Assembly (NCBI GenBank): GCA_950054485.1
Contig: CATLPD010000006.1
Location: forward strand, 62,001 to 126,000
Source: an uncultured Alphaproteobacteria bacterium
Lineage (GTDB): Bacteria > Pseudomonadota > Alphaproteobacteria > Micavibrionales > CSBR16-224
Direction of reading: 5' to 3'
Length of the DNA stretch: 64,000 bases
The notes under the pieces were generated by a model, which saw only the letters and a list, made by a program, of their open reading frames with translations, searched no databases and was not told where the DNA came from. Of this stretch, positions 18,417-26,371 are shown one piece after another (the stretch's first letter is position 1; each line of letters opens with the position of its first letter). The position numbers were made by a program, and so were the translations under genes.

Positions 18417-19118
18417 CTAAATACGCACAAATGTTAAATAAACGGGAATGCCGGCCAGTTGTTTTTCACCGTATCGTGTAACGGGCCAATCATCGGGCGG
18501 CGTGCGCCAATCATCTGCGCATTTGGCCGTCCATTCGAAATGGGGGGATTTTTCGATGTAATAGAGCATCCAGTCGCATAGATTCTGATCATCTGTCGCC
18601 ACACGGAATTCACCACCTTTTCTGAGCAGGCGCGCAAGCTGTTCCACTGTTTTATCCTGTATGAAACGGCGCTTGTGATGCCGTTTTTTCGGCCATGGGT
18701 CGGGATGAAGCAAAAATAAACGATCCAGACTGGCATCTTTCAAGGCATCCATCACATCGCGCGCATCATCGGGCCAGATGCGGATGTTTTGAATATCATC
18801 ATCTATTTCGCAAAGCAGACCTGCGACACCATTCATAAACGGCTCGCAGCCGATAAAGCCGACATCCGGATTACGACGGGCCTGTTCGGCCATATGCGCG
18901 CCATCGCCAAAGCCGATTTCCATCCATATTTCTTTATACTCTTTATTAAACAGACTATGCGGGTCTATGGAATTATCGGGTTTACCTTTTTCGAAAGGCA
19001 GGGTGACTTCGGGCAAAAGGCTCTCAATCAGATCCGCCCGTTTCTTGGTCAGGGTCTTGCCTTTGCGGCGGCCATAGAATTTGCGTTTTAAATAGGGTTT
19101 GTTCATGCATAGGGTCAT
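18417..19118 (-). CDS. trmB: tRNA (guanine-N7)-methyltransferase TrmB
   Basis: 233 residues. Methylates G46 of tRNA with SAM. The SAM-binding motif I is EIGFGDGAHMAEQA, the family signature is LFLLHPDPWPKKRHHKRRF, and FRVATDDQNLCDWML follows, all typical of TrmB. The first ATG gives MTLCMNKP. The second in-frame ATG at 19106 (MNKPYLKRKF) is an equally good start. Confidence 0.95.
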   Translation of the reverse strand: MTLCMNKPYLKRKFYGRRKGKTLTKKRADLIESLLPEVTLPFEKGKPDNSIDPHSLFNKEYKEIWMEIGFGDGAHMAEQARRNPDVGFIGCEPFMNGVAGLLCEIDDDIQNIRIWPDDARDVMDALKDASLDRLFLLHPDPWPKKRHHKRRFIQDKTVEQLARLLRKGGEFRVATDDQNLCDWMLYYIEKSPHFEWTAKCADDWRTPPDDWPVTRYGEKQLAGIPVYLTFVRI

Positions 19119-19170
19119 AGCATCTGAATGGCCGCTTGTAAATTAGCTGGTGTGATCTAAAATCAAAATC

Positions 19171-20034
19171 ATGAAATGGTTTACAAGCGAACATAGACAG
19201 CGTGGTTTGAAAACAGCAGGCAAGGTATCTGCCAGACTGCCTGAAATATTACTGTCAGCGCAAAAGGCTGCGCAGGTATTGCTGTTGGGCCAACACGGAC
19301 GGCGCAGAGCGGGCAGTGGCGATCATTTCTGGCAATACCGCACATACGATCCTTTGGCAGGCGCCGCATCACGTATTGATTGGCGACGCAGCGCACAAGG
19401 TGATAATCTATATGTTCGGGAACGTGAAGAAGAGCGCCCCAAAACAGCCGTACTATGGGTGGACCCGTCACCATCCATGCATTATTCAAGCGCCCCGAAA
19501 AAGCAGGTCAGTAAATACGAATATGCTTTTACTTTGGCCTGCACCTTGGCCTATGTCCTGACAGAAAGCGGGGAGCGTGTGACCACGACCACTCAAAACT
19601 TCTCAGCGACACATGCCAAAGATGTTCCGCGTCTGGCAGAAATGCTACTGCAGGATAGTGTGGATAACAGTTTTGATCGGTTAAAAAACGCACAGATCTT
19701 TTTATTCAGTGACTTTCTGGACACAGATATTGAACGCTTAAAGGGAATTCAGAAAATTTGTCATGCCAGACAAAATAATCTGGATGTTATCGTGCCGATT
19801 GACCCGAATGAAAAAACATATCCCTTTAATGGACATCTTCGATTTGAAGATATGACAGCCAGCAAAAGTTTCGAAACCCAGAATGCAAAAAATTTAAAGA
19901 CTGAATATTTGGATAGGCTTAAAAAACATCATGAAGCCATTAAATTAATAGCTGGGCAGCGTCAGACAAATATTATCGGAACCTATCAAAAGTATGAGGT
20001 TACAGCTTTAAATATTTTGAGGTCTTTAATATGA
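19171..20034 (+). CDS. DUF58 domain protein (vWA-like)
   Basis: 287 residues. DUF58 proteins have a von Willebrand A-like fold and usually sit beside MoxR AAA+ ATPases. The signature YRTYDPLAGAASRIDWRRSA and LYVREREEERPKTAVLWVDPSPSM, carrying the MIDAS-like DPSPSM, are clear, as is the later LFSDFLD. No MoxR gene or companion membrane vWA proteins lie in this window. Instead the stop overlaps the start of a small ankyrin protein (ATGA). Function is unknown. Confidence 0.88.
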   Translation: MKWFTSEHRQRGLKTAGKVSARLPEILLSAQKAAQVLLLGQHGRRRAGSGDHFWQYRTYDPLAGAASRIDWRRSAQGDNLYVREREEERPKTAVLWVDPSPSMHYSSAPKKQVSKYEYAFTLACTLAYVLTESGERVTTTTQNFSATHAKDVPRLAEMLLQDSVDNSFDRLKNAQIFLFSDFLDTDIERLKGIQKICHARQNNLDVIVPIDPNEKTYPFNGHLRFEDMTASKSFETQNAKNLKTEYLDRLKKHHEAIKLIAGQRQTNIIGTYQKYEVTALNILRSLI

Positions 20035-20501
20035 AGATTTTTTTCATTATCACATTTACAATATTAGTCATGTTAATGGTGACACGATCTGAAACGAAAG
20101 CTATGGAAGATAACAGTTTAATTAATGCCGTGATGAAACGTGACATTCAGCTTGTTGATAGGCTAATTGAGCAGGGCGCATTTCTGGAGGCAAGAAACCA
20201 CAGAGGGTCGACAGCTTTAAGAATTGCCTCTGGATCAGAGCAATTTCTTATTGCAGAAAAATTATTTAATGCGGGCGCAGACCCTTTTACTATGGATTCT
20301 TTATATATAACCGCAGTAGGCGGAATTCTGCATAGTAATTTGATAGATGATACGGATGAAGGGGCGGCCCGTATCAGATTATTAAAAGCTTTTCGTGACA
20401 GGGGCGTGCCAATGCCTCCACCAGCTCCCGCTGAAATGAAAGATGCTTTGAAAAACGGGCAATGGCCAGATCATGCCAAACCGCCACCGCTTAAACATTA
20501 A
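20031..20501 (+). CDS. Exported ankyrin-repeat protein
   Basis: 156 residues. An N-terminal hydrophobic segment (FFIITFTILVMLMV) acts as signal peptide or anchor. Then come about two ankyrin repeats (SLINAVMKRDIQLVDRLIEQGA and GSTALRIASGSEQFLIAEKLFNAGAD, split here by position), with a Pro-rich C terminus. The ATG overlaps the TGA of the DUF58 gene (ATGA), indicating translational coupling. Periplasmic protein-protein interaction is inferred. Confidence 0.85.
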   Translation: MKIFFIITFTILVMLMVTRSETKAMEDNSLINAVMKRDIQLVDRLIEQGAFLEARNHRGSTALRIASGSEQFLIAEKLFNAGADPFTMDSLYITAVGGILHSNLIDDTDEGAARIRLLKAFRDRGVPMPPPAPAEMKDALKNGQWPDHAKPPPLKH

Positions 20502-20524
20502 TGATCTCGATTTACAAATAAAAA

Positions 20525-20552
20525 AAGCCCCCGAAACCGGGGGCTTATAGTT
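20525..20552. terminator. Terminator after the ankyrin gene
   Basis: GCCCCCG (20527-20533), loop AAAC, CGGGGGC (20538-20544), with A residues on the left and TTATAGTTTTT on the right. It probably serves both the ankyrin gene and the convergent small ORF at 20586. Confidence 0.85.
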
Positions 20553-20585
20553 TTTAGAAGGAAAACAAATTTACTCTAGCATTGA

Positions 20586-20891
20586 TTAAACAAGTACATC
20601 GACCAACTCACCACGTTCGGCGGCAAAGTCCTGTCGATTGTCATTTGCGCGTGGATCTTTGGCCTCGTCCAGTCCTCTTTCAAGTTCTGTCGGTTCACGA
20701 TCGTCGGCGCGTCTTAAAGATTGTTGATTTGATTCTTGTGATTGGGCGGCAGGGTCGTTGCGGCGTTGCACCTCGTTTTCACGCGGGTCGCGCTGTTCAG
20801 CTGCGGCAGGGCCCTGATTGGCCTGTGTTTGCTGATACGCATTTTGCCCCTGACCAACCGGTATTGGGGCTGCTGACACTGATCCTACCAT
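20586..20891 (-). CDS. Small disordered Gln/Arg/Asp-rich hypothetical protein
   Basis: 101 residues. After a short apolar start (MVGSVSAAPIPV) the protein is almost entirely Q, N, R, D, E and A with no hydrophobic core, so it is probably disordered. A GGGAGAG ribosome-binding site precedes the ATG at good spacing, and a terminator follows its 3' end, which supports it as a real gene. No family recognised. Confidence 0.6.
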   Translation of the reverse strand: MVGSVSAAPIPVGQGQNAYQQTQANQGPAAAEQRDPRENEVQRRNDPAAQSQESNQQSLRRADDREPTELERGLDEAKDPRANDNRQDFAAERGELVDVLV

Positions 20892-21007
20892 GTAATATCT
20901 CTCCCTATTATTACGGCTAGCGCACTCCCATCGCGCTATTCGTCCTACACATATTTAAGTATATCGTGAAATAGTTAACAAAAATTTACTTTTGAGCGCG
21001 GATTTTG

Positions 21008-21037
21008 TTGACATAATTTTTTTTTGCTATGTTAAAT
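21008..21037 (+). promoter_or_regulatory. Sigma70-like promoter for the frameshifted gene
   Basis: TTGACA (21008-21013) and TTAAAT (21032-21037), spacer 18, within the string CTATGTTAAATT that closely matches the promoter at 10563-10590. Confidence 0.45.
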
Positions 21038-21066
21038 TCCAGCAATTTTTAAATCAGGAGTGTTTT

Positions 21067-21736
21067 ATGGCTAAAATAAAAGAGGCAAAGCTTGGAAAGT
21101 AAGAAAAGCTTTTATGCAGGCAAGATTGAACCCAAAAGTCTTTCGTGAAGCGGGGCGTCCTATAGGTGCTTCTGTTGATGCAATATTTAACCCATTAGAG
21201 AAACTTCCTGAACCTGTGGCAGTATCAATTGGACTTCCAATCCTCTTTTTGTGGACTGGATGTGGATTAGCGACAGCCCCAATATGGTGGCCGATGGCGA
21301 TGGCTTTTAATTTCGGGATAGCAAATAAAAATATTACACATAATGGCGTTGAATATGTAATGAGTGAGAAGCAAGCCAATGCGTACAATAAATATATCGC
21401 CATTGTTAAAAGATATCAGAAAAAAATTGATAAAATCGTCAATGATATCTGGCCGCAAGCGACAGAAAAAAACGTGAGAAACTCGCCAAAACCATTCGCA
21501 AGTTGGAACGAAAACGTGATGATGCGATGGTGATCCGTGATTTGCGGCAAGAATTTATTTTGTCTATGTCGAATGTAATATCTATCGAGGAAAAAGAGCG
21601 TTTGGCTGAAGAGAAAAAACGCAAAGCAGAAGCCGAAAAGGCAGCCAAGGATAAAGATTTGGAATCCGATCGCGCCGAAGCGCGTGCTCTGTTACGCCCA
21701 GTTGGCAGTGCAACGAAATACGTACGTAAAAACTAA
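21067..21736 (+). CDS. Frameshifted hypothetical membrane/coiled-coil protein (about 222 residues if joined)
   Basis: A strong AGGAG (21056-21060) precedes the ATG at 21067, but that frame stops after 11 codons at 21100-21102. The next frame is open from 21075 and carries an ORF at 21114-21533 with a hydrophobic segment (VAVSIGLPILFLWTGCGLATAPIWWPMAMAF, shown here only as a composition guide; about residues 40-70). A third frame continues from 21473 to 21736 with a Lys/Glu-rich helix (REKLAKTIRKLERKRDD). Both joins require a -1 shift. The second join lies exactly on A_AAA_AAC. Either two indels (pseudogene or sequencing error) or programmed slippage at the second site explains it. The 3' end overlaps pgk by 4 bases. 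Confidence 0.6.
21467..21473 (+). other. Slippery heptamer A_AAA_AAC at the frame junction
   Basis: In the 21114 frame the codons read GAA AAA AAC, so the heptamer fits the X_XXY_YYZ rule for -1 slippage. After the slip the next codon is CGT at 21473, which opens directly into the 3' frame ending at 21736. The A7 run (21466-21472) is equally a hotspot for indel mutation or sequencing error. Confidence 0.4.
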
Positions 21737-22932
21737 TTTTCCAGCGCAGCAACACCCGGCAGGGTTTTACCTTCGATATATTCCAGAAATGCGCCGCCAG
21801 CGGTTGAGATATAGGAAAAATCATCCTTAACCTTGGCCATTTCAAGGGCGGCAACCGTGTCGCCGCCGCCGCCGATTGCATATAAATCACCATTTAAGGC
21901 CAGCATGGTAGCATGTTTTGCAATATCAACGGTCGCCTTTTCGAAAGGTGGGGTTTCAAAGGCGCCAACAGGTCCGTTCCACAGCAATGTTTTGCTGGTA
22001 TTCAAAATATCATTGATTTCTTTGACGCTTTCGGGGCCGATATCAAGGGCAAGGGTATCGGCAGGAATGTCAGATACCAAAACAACTTCATGTGCGGCAT
22101 TTCCCTTGAATTCCTTTGCGACAACCACATCCTTGGGCAGGATAAAATTGCAGCCGATTTTTTCTGCTTTTTCCAAAATGCTGAGTGCTTCATCTTTCAT
22201 GTGAGGCTCGTACAGTGATATTCCAACGTCATGACCTATCGCATATAGGAACGTGTTGGCCATGGCACCGCCCAAGATCAGGTTATCTGTTTTTTCGATC
22301 AGGTTATGCAGAACGGATAATTTCGTTGATATTTTAGATCCGCCGACAATCGCAGTCACAGGTTTTGCGGGATCTTGCAGGGCAGATGACAAGGCATTTA
22401 ATTCAGCTTCCATTAATCGGCCGGCATATGCAGGCAGATAATCGGCTATGCCGACGGTTGAGGCGTGGGCACGGTGCGTTGCCGAGAAAGCATCACTGAT
22501 AAAAATTTCGCCCAGCGATGCAAGCTCTTTTGCAAACTGTGGGTCGTTATCGGTTTCGCCGGCATGAAAACGTAGGTTTTCACAAATCAGGACATCGCCG
22601 TTTTTGAGGCTGGAAACTGCATTCTTAGCTTTTTCACCGATACAGTCATCGACAAATTGAATTTCTGTGTCATTGATTAATGCGTTTAAAGTAGATGCAA
22701 CAGGCTGGAGGCTATAATCAGGATTACGCTGTCCTTCAGGCCTTCCGAAATGCGAGAGCAAAACAATGCGTGCATCTTTCGATATAAGTTCGTTAAGGGT
22801 CGGCAAGATAGCCTGAAGACGACTGTTATCTGTCACTTTCCCATCTTTAAAAGGCACGTTCAGATCGACGCGAACCAATACAACCGCGCCTGCGATATCG
22901 GGCAGGTCATTCAAGGTTTTAAAATTTGTCAT
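21733..22932 (-). CDS. pgk: Phosphoglycerate kinase
   Basis: 399 residues, normal length. Converts 1,3-bisphosphoglycerate and ADP to 3-phosphoglycerate and ATP. Family segments include VLVRVDLNVPFKDGKVTD, LLSHFGRPEG, ENLRFHAGE, the hinge region GGSKISTKLSVL and the nucleotide-binding GGGDTVAALE near the C terminus. It is preceded at 9 bases by the PagL-like gene rather than by gap, and its stop overlaps the convergent frameshifted gene by 4 bases. Confidence 0.98.
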   Translation of the reverse strand: MTNFKTLNDLPDIAGAVVLVRVDLNVPFKDGKVTDNSRLQAILPTLNELISKDARIVLLSHFGRPEGQRNPDYSLQPVASTLNALINDTEIQFVDDCIGEKAKNAVSSLKNGDVLICENLRFHAGETDNDPQFAKELASLGEIFISDAFSATHRAHASTVGIADYLPAYAGRLMEAELNALSSALQDPAKPVTAIVGGSKISTKLSVLHNLIEKTDNLILGGAMANTFLYAIGHDVGISLYEPHMKDEALSILEKAEKIGCNFILPKDVVVAKEFKGNAAHEVVLVSDIPADTLALDIGPESVKEINDILNTSKTLLWNGPVGAFETPPFEKATVDIAKHATMLALNGDLYAIGGGGDTVAALEMAKVKDDFSYISTAGGAFLEYIEGKTLPGVAALEN

Positions 22933-22941
22933 GAATAAAGC

Positions 22942-23706
22942 TTAGTCCCAAAGACCGTCAAATCCGATCGGCATTGTGTAGACAAGGCTGATAACTTCTG
23001 TGCGATCGTCAGTGTCAAAAGATTTACCGTTGGTAATAACGTGGGCGTTCAGACCCAGACGGCTCTTGTTTTCGAATACATAGGCCAATTCCGTACCGAT
23101 ACGATAAGCAACATGCTGACCAAGGTCATAGCCGTCACCTTCTTCATAGTAACCAACAGCGGCAGATGGCATCAACATCCAGTTGCTGCTGCCCAATTGG
23201 ATTGGCGCACCCAAACCACCATAGCCCATGAATGATCCATCATGCGTTGCAAAGGCACCGAATATGGGCTGTAGGAAACCGGCGATCTTGATACCCGGTT
23301 GGTATTCGATACCCAATGTTGCAGCCAGATCATCATGTGTAAAAGGGTCATAAGCACCGATGCTAAGACCAAAGAACGACTGGTTATCCTGTACGGCTAC
23401 AACGCGATCAGCGGGTGCAGGTTCAACGACTGCAATCGGCTCGTCGGAAAATTCAGGCATTTCAAGAGTGGCATCTTCTTCAACGACTGTTGTTTCCTCA
23501 ACAACTGTCGTTTCCTCGACAACGGGCTGTTCCACCAGTACGGTTTCGCCTGTCGGCTGGCTTTGTTCCTGAATATCCATCAACGCGCGGTCCAGAACTG
23601 AAGGCTGCTCGTAAGGCATGGCGCCAGCCAGTGCAGAAGCCCCATTAAATGCGATTGTTCCTGTCAGAAGGGCAACTGCAGCCCACTTTGCGTATGATGT
23701 TTTCAC
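22942..23706 (-). CDS. PagL-like outer-membrane beta-barrel (acyloxyacyl hydrolase family)
   Basis: 254 residues. Signal peptide ending near ASALAGA, then a Val/Glu/Thr-repeat linker (VVEETTVVEETTVVEED), then an eight-strand-like barrel. The segment AAVGYYEEGDGYDLGQ, then YRIGTELAYVFENKSRLGL, matches the 3-O-deacylase PagL family, which removes lipid A 3-O acyl chains in the outer membrane. The active-site region reads HVITNG where the family has H-x-S-N, so the catalytic Ser is replaced or shifted; the Glu in TEVISLVY is kept. Activity is uncertain. It is 9 bases upstream of pgk on the same strand. Confidence 0.75.
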   Translation of the reverse strand: MKTSYAKWAAVALLTGTIAFNGASALAGAMPYEQPSVLDRALMDIQEQSQPTGETVLVEQPVVEETTVVEETTVVEEDATLEMPEFSDEPIAVVEPAPADRVVAVQDNQSFFGLSIGAYDPFTHDDLAATLGIEYQPGIKIAGFLQPIFGAFATHDGSFMGYGGLGAPIQLGSSNWMLMPSAAVGYYEEGDGYDLGQHVAYRIGTELAYVFENKSRLGLNAHVITNGKSFDTDDRTEVISLVYTMPIGFDGLWD

Positions 23707-23763
23707 GTCGTCTTCCCCGTTAACGTTTTGTTAATCTTATTATTCCTGCATTTGCAAATGATT

Positions 23764-24735
23764 TCAAGATATATGTTTAAAGTGATTGGTAGATTCGATC
23801 AAGGCTTTTGCGATTCCGGGCTCGATACTGGAATGTCCGGCATCTGCGATCATATATAATTCAGCTTCTGGCCATGCCTTTTTAAGGTCATAAGCGGTTT
23901 TCGGCGGACAGACGACATCATAGCGTCCCTGAATAATTCTGGCGGGAATATGGCGAATTCTGCCAACATTTTGTAATAAAGCATCATCGGGCTGAAAGCG
24001 GTTGTGTAGGAAGTAATGCGCCTCTAGAAGTGATATAGAATAGGCGAATTCTGGGTTGTCACACCCTGCCACAACTTCCGGATTTGGCAGTAGGGTGCAA
24101 CATGTGGCTTCAAACCGGCTCCATGCAAGGGCCGCCTTGTTACGAAGTTCGATATCATCTGCGGTCAGGGCCTTATAGAAAACTTCCAGTAACTGGTCGT
24201 GTGCAGTGTCCGAAAAAACACTTGCGAATTCATCAAAAGCTTCGGGAAAGAAGTTTCCCATGCCGGTCATAAACCAGTCAATTTCTTCTTTGCGCATCAT
24301 GAAAATTCCACGGAGTGTCAAGGACTTGCATCGTTCGGGGAAAGCCTGGGCATAGGCCAGCGATAATGTGCTGCCCCACGATCCACCAAACACATGAAAA
24401 GTTTTAATATCAAGGGAATCAGAAAGAAAATTAATGTCAGAAATGAGCTTGTCGGTTGTGTTGTTTTCAAGGCTGCCAAAGGGGCGTGACTGGCCGCAGC
24501 CGCGCTGATCAAATTGGATAATTCTGTAATGTTCAGGGTCGAAAAAACGTCTTCCTGTCGGGGATGATCCGCCGCCAGGCCCACCATGAATGGTGATGAC
24601 GGGTGAGCCAACAGGGTTACCGGATTCCTCCCAATAGATTTCGTGGTTTGAATCAACTTTTATATGGCCTGATCTATTGGGTTCAATTTTCGGATAGAGA
24701 ATTTGATCAAGTGGCTGCAAGCTATTGGTTGTCAT
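23764..24735 (-). CDS. pip: Proline iminopeptidase (alpha/beta hydrolase, peptidase S33)
   Basis: 323 residues. Cleaves N-terminal proline from peptides. Shows the oxyanion segment TIHGGPGGGS, QFDQRGCGQSRP, the nucleophile elbow GGSWGS, the Asp in GRYDVVCPP and the catalytic His in DAGHSS, all in family order and spacing. No signal peptide. Its ATG overlaps the stop of the upstream secreted-protein gene (ATGA), so the two are coupled. A perfect 12-base palindrome (CATTTGCAAATG) lies just downstream at 23749-23760 in genomic terms before the PagL-like gene promoter region. Confidence 0.94.
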   Translation of the reverse strand: MTTNSLQPLDQILYPKIEPNRSGHIKVDSNHEIYWEESGNPVGSPVITIHGGPGGGSSPTGRRFFDPEHYRIIQFDQRGCGQSRPFGSLENNTTDKLISDINFLSDSLDIKTFHVFGGSWGSTLSLAYAQAFPERCKSLTLRGIFMMRKEEIDWFMTGMGNFFPEAFDEFASVFSDTAHDQLLEVFYKALTADDIELRNKAALAWSRFEATCCTLLPNPEVVAGCDNPEFAYSISLLEAHYFLHNRFQPDDALLQNVGRIRHIPARIIQGRYDVVCPPKTAYDLKKAWPEAELYMIADAGHSSIEPGIAKALIESTNHFKHIS

Positions 24736-25337
24736 TCTATTATTTCCTTTATCAGGGCGGGGTGTTCAAGTGTTAATGATGGACCATTATAATATTCTAC
24801 AAAGCCGCGCACTTCGATATTTTTACCTTGTAAACTTTCGAAATCATAACCTTTGAAGGCTTTGTTCTTTTTCTGGATGCGCACCGTGAAATCTGTTTTC
24901 CAGTCTTCGCCGAAATTCAAATATATATTTTCATAGCTTTCATAGGTATCAAGGACGCGACCAGTCACAATGTAGAATTGTTCGGTTTTTGTGATGCTAT
25001 CGGCATTGGCTATGGGGGCGTTTTGCCAAGCGCACCCAAGCATATTCTTGCGTGCCTCGCGCTCCAGATCAAACAGCTCCGCAATCAGTTTTAAATCCTT
25101 ATAATCAGTTGGATAAACATAAGCGTTTCCGTCATGCACTAAGGTTCTCAGAGCGTCATGACTTGTGATAACGGTCCCGCCAAAGCGGTTCGTTTCAAGA
25201 TCTTCGGATTTTATTGCATCGATATCACATTTTTGCGGAATTAACAGGTGTTTGTATTCAAAAGAAAAGGATTCGGCGCGTGTGGCGGCACCGAATCCGA
25301 TCATAAATACAATTGCGATTATAAAACGGCAGAACAT
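24732..25337 (-). CDS. Secreted protein with nuclease-like OB-fold C terminus, no catalytic residues seen
   Basis: 201 residues with a signal peptide (IIAIVFMIGFGAATRA). The C-terminal part (IYLNFGEDWKTDFTVRI and VRGFVEYYNGPSLTLEHP) resembles the end of alphaproteobacterial thermonuclease-family proteins. The Arg/Glu catalytic set of staphylococcal nuclease is not visible, so this is probably a binding domain rather than a nuclease. Translationally coupled to pip by an ATGA overlap. Confidence 0.75.
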   Translation of the reverse strand: MFCRFIIAIVFMIGFGAATRAESFSFEYKHLLIPQKCDIDAIKSEDLETNRFGGTVITSHDALRTLVHDGNAYVYPTDYKDLKLIAELFDLEREARKNMLGCAWQNAPIANADSITKTEQFYIVTGRVLDTYESYENIYLNFGEDWKTDFTVRIQKKNKAFKGYDFESLQGKNIEVRGFVEYYNGPSLTLEHPALIKEIIE

Positions 25338-25360
25338 GCCACGTTTATATCACGGTTATT

Positions 25361-26254
25361 TTAAAAAAGCGACAGTTGCTCCAGATTTGCATCCTTCAGA
25401 CGACTGACCATTGTATCCTTGATTTTACCAAGGGCACGCTGTTCCAGCTGACGCACACGCTCCTTACTGATGCCAAGCTCCTGACCCAGCATTTCAAGGG
25501 TAACGTTTTCTTCGTCGTTCAAACGTCTTTCACGAATAATAATCTGTTCGCGCGGGTTTAGCTGTTCAATTGCATCCGACAGCCATTTTGAACGTGTTTG
25601 GCTGTTTCTAAGACCGACAACGATTTCTTCCGGATCTGGATCTTCTGATTCAAGGTAATCGATCCATTGGTTTTCCGTGTCGCCGGTAATGGTATTATTT
25701 AACGATTGGTCACCGCCCAACATACGCATTTCCATTTTGCGTACTTCCTTTTTCTTAACGCCCAATTCCTTGGCAATTTTATTAATGCCTTGCTCGCTGA
25801 GGTTATCACGCACAGCCTGACCTTCAATCTGGGCGCGTAAGCGTCTTAGATTAAAGAATAAAGATTTCTGTGCAGCGGTGGTACCTGTACGCACAATTGA
25901 CCAGTTTCTAAGGACATAGTCCTGAATAGAGGCCCTGATCCACCACGTGGCATAGGTTGAAAACCTGTTTTCACGTTCGGGTTCAAACCTGTTGGCGGCT
26001 TCCATCAATCCGATGTTACCTTCCTGAATGAGGTCACCAAGTGGTAGGCCATAGTTTTTAAATTTACTAGCAATAGATACAACAAGACGTGTATACGAAC
26101 GCACAAGCTCGTGCAATGCTCTCTCGTCTTTTTCCTCACGCCACAGGCGAGCCAATTCAAGCTCGTGATCTTTTTCAAGCAGTGGCTCATTCATAGAGGT
26201 GTTGATGTATTTCAAATTTGCTTTTTGCGTCTGAGCATCATCAATATGTGCCAT
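25361..26254 (-). CDS. rpoH: RNA polymerase heat-shock sigma factor RpoH (sigma32)
   Basis: 297 residues from the ATG at 26254, which has GGGAGGA upstream; a longer frame to 26290 lacks this support. Region 2 (GDLIQEGNIGLMEAANRFEPERENRFSTYATWWI, read as region 2.2-2.4) and region 4 (LEMLGQELGISKERVRQLE) are clear. The RpoH box QKSLFFNLRR, which distinguishes RpoH from other sigma70 proteins, is present. It directs transcription of chaperone and protease genes. The gene lies alone on the minus strand between a secreted-protein gene and a degenerate phosphatase gene. Confidence 0.97.
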   Translation of the reverse strand: MAHIDDAQTQKANLKYINTSMNEPLLEKDHELELARLWREEKDERALHELVRSYTRLVVSIASKFKNYGLPLGDLIQEGNIGLMEAANRFEPERENRFSTYATWWIRASIQDYVLRNWSIVRTGTTAAQKSLFFNLRRLRAQIEGQAVRDNLSEQGINKIAKELGVKKKEVRKMEMRMLGGDQSLNNTITGDTENQWIDYLESEDPDPEEIVVGLRNSQTRSKWLSDAIEQLNPREQIIIRERRLNDEENVTLEMLGQELGISKERVRQLEQRALGKIKDTMVSRLKDANLEQLSLF

Positions 26255-26371
26255 TTTTACAATCCTCCCGTTACGATTTCCTGTTAACATTTATTAATAC
26301 GCAAGAATCATACCAGCGCACTCGGAAATCTTTTCTTTTCATGATTACAAACGGGTGGATCGTATAAAAGT

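Noticed and set aside
23749-23760. Perfect palindrome CATTTGCAAATG upstream of the PagL-like gene
   Set aside because: Possible operator, but a 12-base AT-rich palindrome is expected by chance in 64 kb and no second copy was noticed near other starts.
24732-25337. Active thermonuclease
   Set aside because: The similarity is limited to the C-terminal OB-like segment, and the Arg/Glu/Arg catalytic set is not visible.
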